Positions 20,735 through 32,756 of a stretch of DNA of 64,000 nt are shown piece by piece. The number at the start of each line of letters is the position of its first letter. The first letter of the stretch is position 1. Below the pieces are notes generated by a model that searched no databases, was not told where the DNA came from, and saw nothing but the letters and a program-made list of their open reading frames with translations. The position numbers and the translations under genes are program-made. Source of the DNA: Pristionchus mayeri (lineage: Eukaryota > Nematoda > Chromadorea > Rhabditida > Neodiplogasteridae); assembly GCA_036245805.1 (NCBI GenBank), contig BTRK01000006.1:23282365-23346364 (forward strand), read 5' to 3'.

Positions 20735-23544
20735 TTCAGCCCGAGTTAGCGACGACCACCCTATCATGCCACTATTATAATATCCGATCACTCGTCAATA
20801 AGCTCGATGCTTTCCGTTCTTTCCTTATGATCACCCAGCCAGATGTCGTTTTCCTGACTGAGACTTGGTTATCCAACAAAATCCCATCGTCTCTTATTAT
20901 TGGATCCCTACCGTATACCATTACTCGACGTGATAGATCCTCCCGCGGTGGCGGTACCTGTGTCATACTCCGTGATTACCTCTCGTTCTCTACAATATCA
21001 CTTCCCTCTGCCGAACACGAGATTACATGTATCGATCTATTTCACTCGAGTGCCTACATTAGACTATGTCTAGTCTACCGTCCTCCCAGCTACTCCCCTT
21101 TCATGACCGATTCTCTAATTACTTGCCTATCCGATATTCACGCATCGTCCCCACACCCAATCGTTATTTCCGGTGATTTCAACTCTGACTCCCTTTCTGC
21201 CATTCCTACTCCCATTGATCGTCTATTCCGTGACGTCATCATTTCTGCTGACTTGTGTCATTTTAACATGTTACCTACGCGCGGCTCTAAATGTATCGAT
21301 TGGGTCTTAGGTAGTGATCCCACCTTAGTCTCGGCCATTTCTGTCATTCCTCCTTTTCCTTCATGCGATCACTCTGGTCTGTCCTTCTCTCTTTCATCCT
21401 CTCAACTCCCCTCTCATCCTCCTTTGATTCATGACTTCTCCCGCGTCGACTATACTGCTTTATCCAACCATCTCCTATCTATTGACTGGCTATCCTTATT
21501 CCGTGACTGTCCTGATATCGATTCCTTATATCATCAATTCTCCTCCACTATTCGCTCAGCTATCGATATATTTGTCCCTTACCGTACCCCTCGTCCTCCC
21601 TCTCTCTCTTATCCAAGCCACATTGTCCGCCTAATTAAACATCGTGATCAGTTATTTGCTAAGATTCATATCCCAACTGTGAGAACCCTTTTTGACCAAT
21701 GTAGTAAGAAATTACTTTCCGAGATAGACAAATGGACGCGTTACTCCACCCGTAAAATATTAGCTCGTTCCAAAGATTTGTATCGCCACATTTCTTCCCT
21801 CACTAAACCTAAGCTATCCATTCCTGAAATAGTCTCACCTGATAATGTACCAGTATTTGACAGTCTCTCTAAGTCTAATTTACTTGCCTCTGAAGTCGCT
21901 TCTCATTTCACCATAGATGATGGTCTTCTCCCCCCTCTCTCCTCCTTACCCATCCCTCCCTCACTCTCTCTATTCACTCTCTTCCCTCATGAAGTTTATA
22001 AATCATTACGCAAACTGTCACCCTCTTGTTCCACCGGTTATGATGGTATTCCTCAGATTATATTTTCTAGATGTGCGTATGCTCTCTCCACCCCCTTAGC
22101 GGATATCTATAATCTCAGTCTTATTTCCGGGACTGTCCCATCAGCCTGGAAACACTCCCTTATTACTCCCATTCCTAAACCAGGAAAAGATAGCAAACTA
22201 CCCTCCTCATACAGACCCATCTCTATCATTTCCCCTGCTTTCAAGACTATGGAGCGTCTCATCAAAGACCACCTCAATAGTCACCTTTCTCGCTTCAATA
22301 TCCTCCCTTCTAACCAACATGGCTTCCGTTCTGGTGCTAGTGTTATCACAAATCTACTTACTTGTCAAAATGATTGGACCACTTCTCATTCACGTAAGCT
22401 CATAACTGACGTAGTATATATTGATTTCACTCGTGCTTTCGATGTTGTTCCTTACCCTAAATTGCTCTCCCGATTATCTCATTACGGTATTCATGGTAAT
22501 CTATTATCTTGGCTTTCTTCATTTCTATCCGACCGCACTTTCTCCGTTCGATTGTCCTCCGTGACTAGTGACCCCTTCCAAATTATATCCGGTGTACCAC
22601 AAGGCAGTGTGCTAGGACCCATCCTATTCTCCATCTATCTAGCTGATCTCTCTCGAACCTTACCCAAATTTCATAACGTATCCGTTCAATGTTATGCTGA
22701 TGATGTCAAATTATATGTATCATATAATAAGTCAACCAAATCGGCCATCACATCTGAATTTCAATCAGCACTTGACTGTCTCTTTGAATGGACCCAACTC
22801 AACCAATTGTCTCTATCTGCTTCTAAATGCTCTCATCTTCGTATAGGCTCCAAACAATCCTCCCCTCGCTACAATATTAACTCCAATCAGTTACCCCTCG
22901 AGAATAACGTTCGTGATCTAGGAGTGCAAGTCCGCTCTGACCTCAAAAATTCTTGTTCTATTAAAACCCGTGCCCAGAAAGCGACCTCTAAGTTATTCCT
23001 TCTCCTCAAAGCCCTCCCTTTCAACTGTCCCACCATCCTTATTCGCAGTTACAAAGCCTATGTCCTCCCCCTCCTTGACTTTGCATCTCCCTTTTGGAAT
23101 CCTCACTATATATCTGACATTGAGACTCTTGAAAAGGTACAACATATTTTTACCCGACAAGTATTTTATCGTTGTTTCCCCTCCCCTTCATATCCTCTTT
23201 CTCTTCCGTCTTATTCTGATCGCATGAAAACTCTTGGCCTGCGCTCGCTTACTGAGAGGAGAGTCATAGGAGATCTTTGTATGACTCATATGATTATGAC
23301 TGGTTCCAATATCATTCCTCGTTCTTCCTTCTATGTTTACAAACCCCAACGAGACCGAACCTCTTCCTTCGGTATCAACATTGAACTGACAACGAGCTCC
23401 GCCAGATTCCATTCTTTTCCTGTAAGAACCTCCCGATGGTATTCTCAACTTCCCGATGTCATTCGCACTGCCCCTAACATCCGAGTATTTAAGAATCGAT
23501 TGGAGAACCACCCCATAGTTGCTGACCTCTCTCACCCTCAATGA
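20662..23544 (+). CDS. LINE ORF2: AP-like endonuclease and reverse transcriptase
   Basis: The frame opens after stops at 20656-20661; the first in-frame Met is only at 20827. The first endonuclease motif (CHYYNIRSLVNKL, about 20767-20805) lies before that Met. Further endonuclease motifs: FLTETW, RGGGTCVI, VYRPPSY, GDFNSDS, KCIDWVLGSD, CDHSGLSF. Reverse transcriptase motifs: SYRPISIIS, HGFRSGASV, VYIDFTRAFDVVP, GVPQGSVLGPILF and CYADDVKLY, with the catalytic aspartates present. The frame is unbroken to TGA 23542-23544. The protein nicks target DNA and copies the element RNA by target-primed reverse transcription. The lack of an upstream Met suggests expression by frameshifting, reinitiation or a non-AUG start after ORF1. 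The clade (CR1/jockey-like) is inferred from the RT motif style. Confidence 0.9.
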   Translation, partial: VLLPLRSLPPRSPVYSPHYPYPKLVQPELATTTLSCHYYNIRSLVNKLDAFRSFLMITQPDVVFLTETWLSNKIPSSLIIGSLPYTITRRDRSSRGGGTCVILRDYLSFSTISLPSAEHEITCIDLFHSSAYIRLCLVYRPPSYSPFMTDSLITCLSDIHASSPHPIVISGDFNSDSLSAIPTPIDRLFRDVIISADLCHFNMLPTRGSKCIDWVLGSDPTLVSAISVIPPFPSCDHSGLSFSLSSSQLPSHPPLIHDFSRVDYTALSNHLLSIDWLSLFRDCPDIDSLYHQFSSTIRSAIDIFVPYRTPRPPSLSYPSHIVRLIKHRDQLFAKIHIPTVRTLFDQCSKKLLSEIDKWTRYSTRKILARSKDLYRHISSLTKPKLSIPEIVSPDNVPVFDSLSKSNLLASEVASHFTIDDGLLPPLSSLPIPPSLSLFTLFPHEVYKSLRKLSPSCSTGYDGIPQIIFSRCAYALSTPLADIYNLSLISGTVPSAWKHSLITPIPKPGKDSKLPSSYRPISIISPAFKTMERLIKDHLNSHLSRFNILPSNQHGFRSGASVITNLLTCQNDWTTSHSRKLITDVVYIDFTRAFDVVPYPKLLSRLSHYGIHGNLLSWLSSFLSDRTFSVRLSSVTSDPFQIISGVPQGSVLGPILFSIYLADLSRTLPKFHNVSVQCYADDVKLYVSYNKSTKSAITSEFQSALDCLFEWTQLNQLSLSASKCSHLRIGSKQSSPRYNINSNQLPLENNVRDLGVQVRSDLKNSCSIKTRAQKATSKLFLLLKALPFNCPTILIRSYKAYVLPLLDFASPFWNPHYISDIETLEKVQHIFTRQVFYRCFPSPSYPLSLPSYSDRMKTLGLRSLTERRVIGDLCMTHMIMTGSNIIPRSSFYVYKPQRDRTSSFGINIELTTSSARFHSFPVRTSRWYSQLPDVIRTAPNIRVFKNRLENHPIVADLSHPQ

Positions 23545-23579
23545 CTCAGGAGAGTCCCCCCACCTGCAATCGCTAATTA

Positions 23580-24063
23580 CAGTACGTGCTAATCGCCTTG
23601 GCAATGTGCGTGCGCCGCGCTGCGCGGCGGCGCGCGGCTTACGCGGATTGATTTTGCGGGATGAATATTATTTTTCACGATTCGAACCTATTATTTTCGA
23701 ATTCTCCGTTAAATTTCCCATCGGAAGGAGTATTCATTCATATTTTTAAAGATATATTTATATTTATAAATCAATATTTTGAATGCGGAATTTCTGCAAC
23801 CTACCGTAATCTCACTTTACGATAGCGACAGTATCGCAAATTGGGATTATGGTAGGTTGCAGCATTACAGAATTCAAAATATTGATTTCTTTTTCTAAAA
23901 ATATGAATGAATAGTCCTTCCGATGCGAAATTTTACGGAGAATTCGAAAATAATAGGTTCGAATCGTGAAAACAATATTCTTTCCGCAAAATCAATCCGT
24001 GCAAGCCGCGCTCCGCCGCGCAGCGCCGCGCACGCACATGACCAAGGCGATTAGCACGTACTG
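23580..24063. repeat. 484-bp foldback element (MITE-like), TA target duplication
   Basis: The arms, about 215 bp each, begin CAGTACGTGCTAATCGCC and end with its complement, and TA lies on both outer sides (23578-23579 and 24064-24065). CAGT termini with TA duplications are typical of Tc1/mariner-derived MITEs. Arms include a GC-rich CGCGCTGCGCGGCGG segment and an AT-rich inner part; the loop is around 23800-23850. It lies 36 bp after the LINE ORF2 stop and apparently inserted in the LINE 3' UTR. Confidence 0.85.
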
Positions 24064-24065
24064 TA

Positions 24066-24744
24066 TTTATGTCTTCATGGTATCGTCGCGCCCCGGGCGT
24101 AGATAAATTATTAATTATTATTATGTCGATGCTCCGGGGGCCGTGCGGTGGCCTATTTTTAGTGTGACCACAATTATTCTGGTTGCTATGTTCTGTCAAT
24201 TCCGAGAAGCCGGCTAAAAGACGGACGGGGTGACGGCTGTCTGCCACAGACTATATTGTTGATTCATGCAATCGCCTATGGGCTTACATGTAGGTATTAA
24301 CAAGTGTAGTCAACGCAAGTGACGTCCCCTTATCACAAGACGCGCCAAACTCAATTTCGTGTTCATTTGTGCAGTAAACCCAACATGTACGCTAATGCTA
24401 CTCAGTGCTCTTCCGTTTTCCTCGTGTGAGATAAAGGCAACGTATTTATAACAATGAATTTAGACAACCACTCACGTAAATGTTCCGAAATGTTTCGTTA
24501 TTTCCGCATCTCGGTTCTTCTCTGATATCAGAATACAGTATTCATAACTATTATTCATTGTGATCTAACAGATTTAAATTGTAAGCGAATCTTTCCTTGT
24601 AACCTTCAAAAATTTATCCAATTTTTAAATGGATGTTTTCCAATTGCTCTGTGATAATGGTTTACTTCATTATGTCTCTTTTATACATTTTTTTCAAGTA
24701 TATGTTCGATGCCGATAAACTTCCGAACTCATAACATTCTAAAG
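24066..24744. other. Intergenic / promoter region of the K/E-rich gene
   Basis: The first ~60 bp (ending near 24130) look like a LINE 3' tail. The rest is AT-rich with no exon. It should contain the promoter of the gene starting at 24745, but no motif could be assigned. Confidence 0.4.
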
Positions 24745-27700
24745 ATGGGCGATGGACAAGGGAAATCGAATGAAAGCGATCAATTGAAGAGACGACACGA
24801 AGAAGGAAGAAAACATGGAGATGATCGGAGAGAGGAAAGGAGAAGCGATGGCAGCAGGTGAGTCAGTTGATTCCTCCCTCTCTTCATCCCACATGGCCTG
24901 ATTGTACAGTATATTGTAGAGACGACCACTCTTCCTCTCGCCACCATCACAGTTCACACCGAAAGAGATCAATCGATAATCAAGAGGACGAGAACAGAGA
25001 GGGAAAAGAGAAGAAACACTCGAAGAGATCCAAAAAGGAGAGGTACGGTAGATGAAATGGTACTATGCAAATAGTGAGAAAGACTGACTCTGTTTACAAA
25101 ATGAGCGGACTACGACGGCGAAATGCACTTAATACGATGAAAAAAGGTTCATTGTAAAATAGTTGGATCATCTTGTGTTATTGCAGCGAGGAGAAAGAGC
25201 ATAAGAAGAAGAGGAAGAAGAAGAGATCGAGGTCGAAAAGCCACCGTGATTCCCCTGCCAATCCTCCCACTCACTTGCCCCTCTCCACCAATCAACCTAC
25301 TGACTCAATTTCATCCAACAATCAACCCTCTGAATCGAAACCCTCCGTCGAAGGAAACATCGAAGATAGACTCGCCAATTACGGATACATAGCTACGGCC
25401 AATATTGGAAAGGGTAGGATTTGTTAGTTCCCATGTTTTTCATATTCACGCGAAGTGTTGTATTCAAAGGAGGGACAATAGTTGCATAGCAACAGCTACT
25501 GAACCGTTCTCATAACCCATATAATCCTATGATATTTAAAAATACAATATACTTTTTGGAAATTCATCGAAATTTTTGATATCGATGAGACTGATATAAC
25601 TCGATTTCAGAAGCTCCTTCTGCTTCTCATCAACACACTCATCACAGAATGGGAAGAGGAGAGGAACGCTACTTCAAGTGAGTAGTCATCTTTGATCTTT
25701 GATCCTTCATTTGTATTTCTTCAGTATCATTTTTTGGTTGTCCGGGTGAAGAACTAGTTAAATCCCACTAATGTCGTACATTCACAACATGAGAATTCGA
25801 ATTCCTTTCAATTAGATATTTTCTGCTCTTTCCCTTTTTCACGCTTCCTCTGTTACAGTACCCCCGACGGAAGAGTACTTGCTCAGCCAATCGATCCGTC
25901 AACTGAGCATCGTCGCACATTCCCCTCGAAGAACACTGGATCGGGGGTTAAGAAGCGAGTCGAGGGGCCGCCAGGAAAGCGAAGGCGCAGTGATAAATAT
26001 TGTAGTGAGTTCCATTGAGGATATCGTATAAGAGTAATATTTATGTTTTGGTCGCACTGGAACTAGAGTAGCTGATTGTAGTTGGAGGTTCGTCGTCTGA
26101 GGACGAAGGCAACAACTACCCGATCATGGGATTCGTACCAATGAAGAAAGAAAGGTACGGGATCTCCAGTGGATTTATCATTCTTTCTTGTTTCATCTCA
26201 ACATAACTCAATCATCATCAACCCTTCCTTTTCAGATCTCCTTCTCGTTCCCCGATGCCAGATGGAACTGAGAGAGAAGCAACTCCTCCTCCTCCCCATT
26301 CCCGTCTCTTCGTCCCTCCTCCTTTCGCTACTTCAGTCGCCCCTCTCTTCCCACTCCCCTCCTCATCCTCCTCACTCCTTCCTGCTCATATTCCCTCGCT
26401 CCTCTCTCTTCACTTCCCCACTGCTCCTTCAATCCTTGGGAAGACTAAGGTCCACCATGATCGTCCTCCTCCTCCGAAGGTCGATGAAATCATTGCTGCG
26501 ATGAAGGATGATCAATATATCCTTCGCAATACGATTAAGAAGAAGGTACGATGGTTCAATCGTGAACTTTTTGTGCACAGTTTAGCGAGTCGAAAATGTC
26601 GAAACGGTATAGTATCTCTGCGAGTCGAATGCGCGCAATTTAAAAAAAAAGTGCGCCTTATCACAATCAAAAAAGATAGACTACGCTAATGAAACGCATC
26701 CTTAGGTGTCCGACGAAGTGATTACGATTTCTGATGATGAGGAGGAAAAGAAAAGGATCGCAGAAGAAAAGAATCAGCCGAAGGTATGCAGTTGAATAGC
26801 TATTCATTCAATTGCAGTTGCCAGGATTCTTTTTTAATTTGTATTTTGAAGTCTCCCAATAAGAGAAGAATCGAATTCGCCGTTGGAACTCCCGGGTATT
26901 CTTTGGAGAAGAGTATGGCGTCCACCACTGGAGAAGTTGCACATGAAGAGGAAGAGGGACAGGATGCAGTTCCGACTCCTCATGATGATGACCTACCCGA
27001 TGAGAGGGAGGAGGAGGCAGCAGTCGAGGAAGAGGAGCGACAAGTGAGAAAATCTATATCTCTCAATCTCTTTATTTTAAAATTTCACTCTCATTTACAT
27101 ATAAGAGAAAGTTCAGATTTAAAAACCCTACATAAAGTCCTTACGACGTTTCCAAATCAGAACCCATCTACGTTCGCAGAGTGCATTGCTCGCTGTTCCT
27201 TATTTCGCAATAAAAGGTGCCCACATATTCTTTTCCAGGTGAACATCTCTACGTCGATAACTCGACACTCCAACGAAAATATTAACCATCTCGGTGAACC
27301 CAGGTACGGTAATAATGTTTTATGCGTTGGTTGGAAAACATTACAAATTATGACAATACTCCTATTAATTAAACAAAATTATGAAATTGATTAATTTAAC
27401 TAGTAGATAATGCATGCGTTTTTCATCTTATTGATTCTCCCGTATTCACAGGGTACGTAATGCTGTCCGTAACTCCGTTGCTGATGTGCGCCACGAGTCG
27501 TACGATAGGACAAATATGTGTTCAGTGAGCAAATTATTTTTTCTTAACTAGTGTATCACTTATGTGAGGGCGCGAGCAGATCAGAATGGTCGGGATCGGC
27601 ACAGTAAAACATTGTCGATTCTCTATTATATGTGTTTTGGGGTAATTGAATGTTCTGAAAACGATGGAGACACTCATTGCGTCGAGAGCGAGTCTCGACA

Positions 27701-30700
27701 GATTCTTAGGCAAACGCCCTCATATTCAATTAGATGACATCATTGTTTTGGTGTATCTGTAGCAATAATTTGGTACTTTTAACGCGTTCGCTTGCAGTTC
27801 TCTTCTCTTTTCAACCGATTCATCTCAACTCGATCTGAAATGAACAATCAGACTCTCCCCAAGTGAGTAGTCTCCCCATTTGGATAGACCTACTTTTGAG
27901 AGTTGCCGTAGAATCTGTAGAATGAAGTTGTAGAATGTGTAGTCCGTGGATCTTTTTTCTCCTATTACTGGGAAGTTACGATAATATTTGTTTAGCTTTT
28001 ATTCCTAATTATTCATTTCTTCCATCATAGATTGTTTTTCAGTCGCCCCACTTTGCTGCATCCAGGTGTCCAAGGATCGAAGCTGGTCATCGATCTCTGT
28101 GAGTAGTTTAGTTCTTCGATCCACCTCTTCCCCTACCCTAATCTCGTACTCACGGTATAATTATCCCAATCAAAAACTGAAATTTGTCTTTAAATTTGCG
28201 ATTTCACAGTTCTTGATATAAAATTCTCGCAGGGAGTGGGGAGACTGTGGTGGAGGGGCAGGATGGCAGGGAGACGGGATTCACGTTCCTCAGCGGTCAG
28301 AGAGAATCTATTTTAATATTTCGCTCCATCTCTCTCTCTCTATATAATGAAGCATGGGATTGGAAGAGAATCATAAGTAATCTAATGATCATCGAAATTG
28401 AATACTTATTTTTTTGAGATCTCACCTTCACTCAGCGGTGTGATACGTCCTTCCGAGTGTGCTTTGGTGGAGAGAGCAGACTCCCTCCTGCCGTGTACTA
28501 CGATACTCAATCGAGAAGTGAGTGATAGAGGTAGATCTGAACTGGGAAAGGTTAAAGTCACACGATTGCTCAAACATGCATCATATTGTCTGGCGAAAGA
28601 GTTCGCGAGATGGTTAGACCAATATATCACAGCCAATCAATAATTGTTGCAGCATCCGGCGAGGAGCCTGATTTCGGTGGAGCGAGTAAGTTCTTTTAAA
28701 AATTCATAGTGTCTTGATTGTTCATATTTTAATTCGCATTTTCGAAGCGCGATTAAAGTCTAAAAAGCGGTGTTTATCCCAATTGTCGGTTTCCCCATGT
28801 AGTCAGATTTCAAATGTCTCGGGCATCTCTGCCGACGAAGTAGAATGGAAGATATACAGATGCAATCATCGACGCAGTCGAGAGAGATTGGCAGCGATCC
28901 AAGAGATTCCACGAGTGGGAGAGAGAGGGAAACGGTGAGTGTTACTGATCAATTTTTCTCATCATCTCTTTATAGAAACTTAAAAAATATAATACTCGGA
29001 TTTTTTCCATATATGGTTGTAGCAATTGTAATATATTGTAAGATTGTAGCAAGATAATCTGACCTAAAATACGGAATAGTAAGAACATTAATTTTGTCGT
29101 TGATTGCTATACGAACAAAACGAAACAAAAGGTAAGCAAATCCCGTTGTTTGGGCTATAATGTAGCCAGTACTGAATAATTCAGAGCGATCAATTGATGT
29201 CTCTACATCTCGAGCATTAATTGATGGGACAATTCAAATGTCCTAACTTCAGCCATCAATCACGACGTGCCTTGTACTTCGGATTCCTCGGAGTGGAGGG
29301 AGGAACGAAAGAAAAAGAGGAGGGAACAGAAGGAGAAGTCAGGAGAATGGGAGGATAGGGAATGGGAAGGAGAGGAGAAGGAGAAGAAGAGGGAGGAGCA
29401 AAGGGTGAGTGGATACGAGATGAGGATAGAAGTATGGGGTTAGAATGAGAAACATCATTTTTGATTTTTTTATAGAAAGAAGAGTCTGACAGAGAGTTGT
29501 TCGATCTCTTGGAGAAGCACATGAAGAAGAAAGGAAGAGAGGAGGAACAATCCAATGGTACGGTAGAACATCGATTGTCTATTTGTGAATTGATATATCG
29601 TTCTTTCTCTCTCTTTTGGTATAGATTAAGAAATTGAGATTCCGTGCTATCTAGATTAATCGCTCTCTAATTGCGTGTTACCGTACTCCGGTTACAGGCC
29701 TTCGGAATATGGCTGCTGCCCTGCTGAAGAAAGCGGACGAGATGGAGGCGGAGGAGGCAAGGAGAGCAAAGATGGAGCAGAGAAAGAGTCAGAACCTGTT
29801 TGAGTCAAGTAAAGCTTCTGTGCAGTTCCAGTCATATTTGTATGAGCCATACGACATTTAAAAAACTTTTTCAATCGCATTTCAGACGAGCGACGAGCTT
29901 TCTATGAGAAGAGAGAAAAGAGAAGAAGAGCTGAGGATGAGGGAGAGAAAAAGAATATCGAGGAGGAGCAGAGGAAAGTAGAAGAGCACTTGGGAAAAGA
30001 AGAGGAGCAGAGGGCAAATGAGAAGAGAGTGGTTAGTAACCATCATACTCCAATTCAATCTCGATAACCAATTCGGTATTTTTACCAAAATTGATGTTAT
30101 TTACATTTGTTTTGTAAGAAGAAATAATGATTGTTTCAGGAAGTAAAACACGGGAGTGAATTACGACCCGAACCTTTCGTTAGATCACCGGAGTGGCCAA
30201 AGGTTAGCTTTCGTCAGTTATGAAATAAGATGCAATCATTGTTTTCGATACATTAATTTATCATCTCTATATATTATCTCTTACAACTCAGACGACATTC
30301 GAGCAGAACTGCCGGACGATTATCTGTGTGAGGAAGACCAAGGATCAGAATGGGAAAGAAGGAGGACTCACGGAAAGAACTCTCAAGCTGTACTTCGAAC
30401 GGTGCGTGGTCCCCACAGTCGGTAAACGTACGAAGATCTAGTTGTTGAATATATTTGTCGAATGTAGTTTGTTGATTTTCCTTGTTTACATTACGGAGTC
30501 GCATGCAGACGTCTGTGATCTTGAAGTTCTCTAATACTTTCGATCACAATTTATTTGCAGTCACGCGGAGCTCGATGAGATTAGAATGAAGACGACTCAA
30601 CTCCGCCAAATTGCTTTTATTCGACTGAAAAAACGCGCTGAGGTTAGATTAAATGTAGTTACACTTATTAGTTAATAGTAGTGCGAAATGTGCCCTCCTA

Positions 30701-30881
30701 GATCTGTTTGCTGGTTTTTGTGATTGCCTTCAGGGGGACTTTTTAAAAATAGTAATTTAGCTTCCTTCTTGCTCGAGTACGAACTGTTTAGGTGTCGCCA
30801 TTACTGCAGATGACTCACTTTGTCGATGGAATGGAATTGGCTCTCACGACGTACCTCAGAAAACCTAAAGTCCCTTCATAA
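24745..30881 (+). CDS. Lys/Glu/Arg-rich, probably nuclear protein of unknown family
   Basis: ATG 24745 starts a many-exon gene with phase-consistent introns. The N-terminal ~110 residues are basic and Ser/His-rich (HSKRSKKER, KKKRKKKRSRSKSHRDS), like nuclear localisation or SR-type sequence. Then come GNIEDRLANYGYIATANIGK, a GKRRRSDKY segment, a long Pro/Ser/Leu exon (about 26236-26546), VITISDDEEEKKR, and acidic repeats to about 27041. After a ~755-bp intron, exons from 27797 continue with LLHPGVQGSKLVID and GETVVEGQDGRETG. The C-terminal third is a long charged helix (VERDWQRSKRFHEWER, LLEKHMKKKGREEEQ, EKREKRRRAEDEGEKKN, VEEHLGKEEEQRANEKRV) likely to form a coiled coil. The final exon ends YLRKPKVPS before TAA 30879-30881. 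I do not recognise the family; the layout loosely recalls splicing-associated proteins such as pinin, which is only a guess. It could be two genes split at the long intron. Confidence 0.6.
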
Positions 30882-31713
30882 CGAATATCGCACATGTGAT
30901 CTGTTATTCATCTTTCATACGTAAAAACAAATCACACCTAATATATTAGTTTTTCATAATCTTATATTAGTATTTTTCTAATTGCAGTCTCGATCATTGT
31001 TTGCTTAGAAGGGAAAGAATCTAGACTTCGTATGTCACTTTTGTTGTCCTTCCTTTTGCAGTCCTCTACTTCATTTAGGCGACATGTCTACCGAATCACA
31101 ATTCCAGATAACGACCTTCGTTGTGCTGTATTATATTGCTCCTTTGCAGTGTGTCTTCTATCTACAGGGTCAATAATTTTCCTTTCTAACCACTTTACCG
31201 GTTATGTCCAACGCTTTACACCTTGCACTGTTAACTTTGCTGTTTTGAACTCAATAAATAGTTGCAATTAAAGGTATTCTCGTTTCACCATTTTAATTTA
31301 GATTTCAATGGCGATTTAATAAATTGAGTACACACAATATTTTGAGGAAGGAAGGAAAGGGCCAAAAAAAGAAGAGTGCACAACAAAGAGTATGTTCGAG
31401 AGTTCAAGTCAACTCAAATCTTGGATTTCCCGAGTAAAATAATTTCAACCGTTGTGATGGGCATGCAGATGATCAGCGACCAATGGATTCTCCCCCAACT
31501 ACACTCTGGCACAGTGATATCCATCGGTGAACCCGAAGAGTCGAGCATTTCGAGGAAATGAGAGGGACAAAGGGAACCGTGGTTACTGCAGCTTAGGCCG
31601 AAAGAGGAAGCTCTTCCTCCTTATTCTCTTGAGATCTGATCATTCATCTCGAAAGTTTCCTTCCATGAAGTATCTCTTCATTTCACTCGGTAAGATCATT
31701 TCGTGTGCACATG
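30882..31713. other. Intergenic region, no supported gene
   Basis: A few short open frames exist on the + strand (about 31032-31271 and 31376-31561) but without domain similarity or splice support. Nothing else was seen. Confidence 0.4.
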
Positions 31714-32756
31714 CTGTACAATATCACGCCTTTCACGAGAGATTCGAGCTGAGACACGGAATGGGAAGACAATCTGAAATTTGGTTCTGACCAGTTTTGA
31801 GCACCTTGAAGCATGCCTGACAGTGTTCCAAAGTATTATTTTGCATACCTCAGTTTCAAGCTCCCGGCATCAGGTCGAAGATCGGCACCTCCTCCTTTCA
31901 CTGCGATTATCTCATTTGTCGTGCAAGATAATCGAAATTTGCACTCTGAGAGACCTCCACTCATTTTTCGAGCTCTATCGATCCATGTAAACCATTTTCC
32001 CTGGAAGTCAATTTTAACCGTGCTACATTCATTGTTGATTTTCTCGAAAATGTAGGCAAAGGTGCAGCTCAAAATTTCACATCGCATGCAGCGTATCAAG
32101 AGCTCTCGAATGAATGGCTTGCGCAAAAAATACCATCTCATTGGTGTGACTTAGGCCCATTTTACTTTTCCTTATCATTTGAACTTTATTTTCAACAGAA
32201 TAATTCACTCTCACACCGCTCTCATTGGAGAATGCGGTCAAGAATGATCAATTACTCTTAAATTGTCTGTTGAAAATAAAGTTCAAATGATAAGGAAAAT
32301 TAAAATGGGCCTAAGTCACACCAATGAGATGGTATTTTTTGCGCAAGCTATTCATTCGAGAGCTCTTGATACACTGCATGCGATGTGAAATTTTGAGCTG
32401 CGCCTACATTTTCGAGAAAATCAACAATGAATGTAGCACAATTAAAATTGACTTTCAGAGAAAATGGTTTAGATGAATCGATAGAGCTCGAAAAATGAGT
32501 GGGGGTCACTCAGAGTGCAAATTTCGATTATCTTACACGACAAATGAGATAATCGCAGTGAAAGGAGGAAGTGCCGATCTCCGACCTGATGCTGGGTGCT
32601 TGAAAATGAAGTATGCAAAATAAGACTTTGGGGGACTACTAGGAATACCTCAAGGTGCCCAAAACTAGTCAGAACCAATTTCAAGATTTGCTTTCCATTC
32701 CCAAGAATTGCGATTCTAGCTCGATTCTCTCATGAAAGGCGTGATATGGTGTTCAG
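31714..32756. repeat. ~1.04-kb imperfect palindrome (foldback element)
   Basis: The left arm (about 31714-32199) is the diverged reverse complement of the right arm (about 32265-32756). Matching blocks include ATATCACGCCTTTCA, GGTTCTGAC, TTTCACTGCGATTATCTCAT, AAAATGTAGGC and GGCCCATTTTA. The loop is about 65 bp. Mismatches and small indels are frequent, so it is older than the palindromes at 50 and 62 kb. Terminal bases and target duplication could not be fixed. Its right arm overlaps the only plausible first exon of the third CX-module-like gene. Confidence 0.8.

Larger units (their letters stand above)
19934..24130 (+). mobile_element. Non-LTR (LINE, CR1/jockey-like) retrotransposon
   Basis: A two-ORF LINE: ORF1 19934-20734 and ORF2 ending 23544. 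The endonuclease and reverse-transcriptase motifs are unbroken. No LTRs, integrase or RNase H are seen. The ATTATTAATTATTATTATG-type tract at about 24105-24124 may be its 3' tail, interrupted by the foldback element at 23580-24063. The 5' limit is not visible, and the CTCGCGAG-rich patch upstream may belong to it. Target-site duplications were not found. Confidence 0.8.

Noticed and set aside
19925..20791. 288-codon minus-strand frame opposite LINE ORF1
   Set aside because: Antisense shadow of ORF1 with no domain; the + strand frame has clear LINE context.
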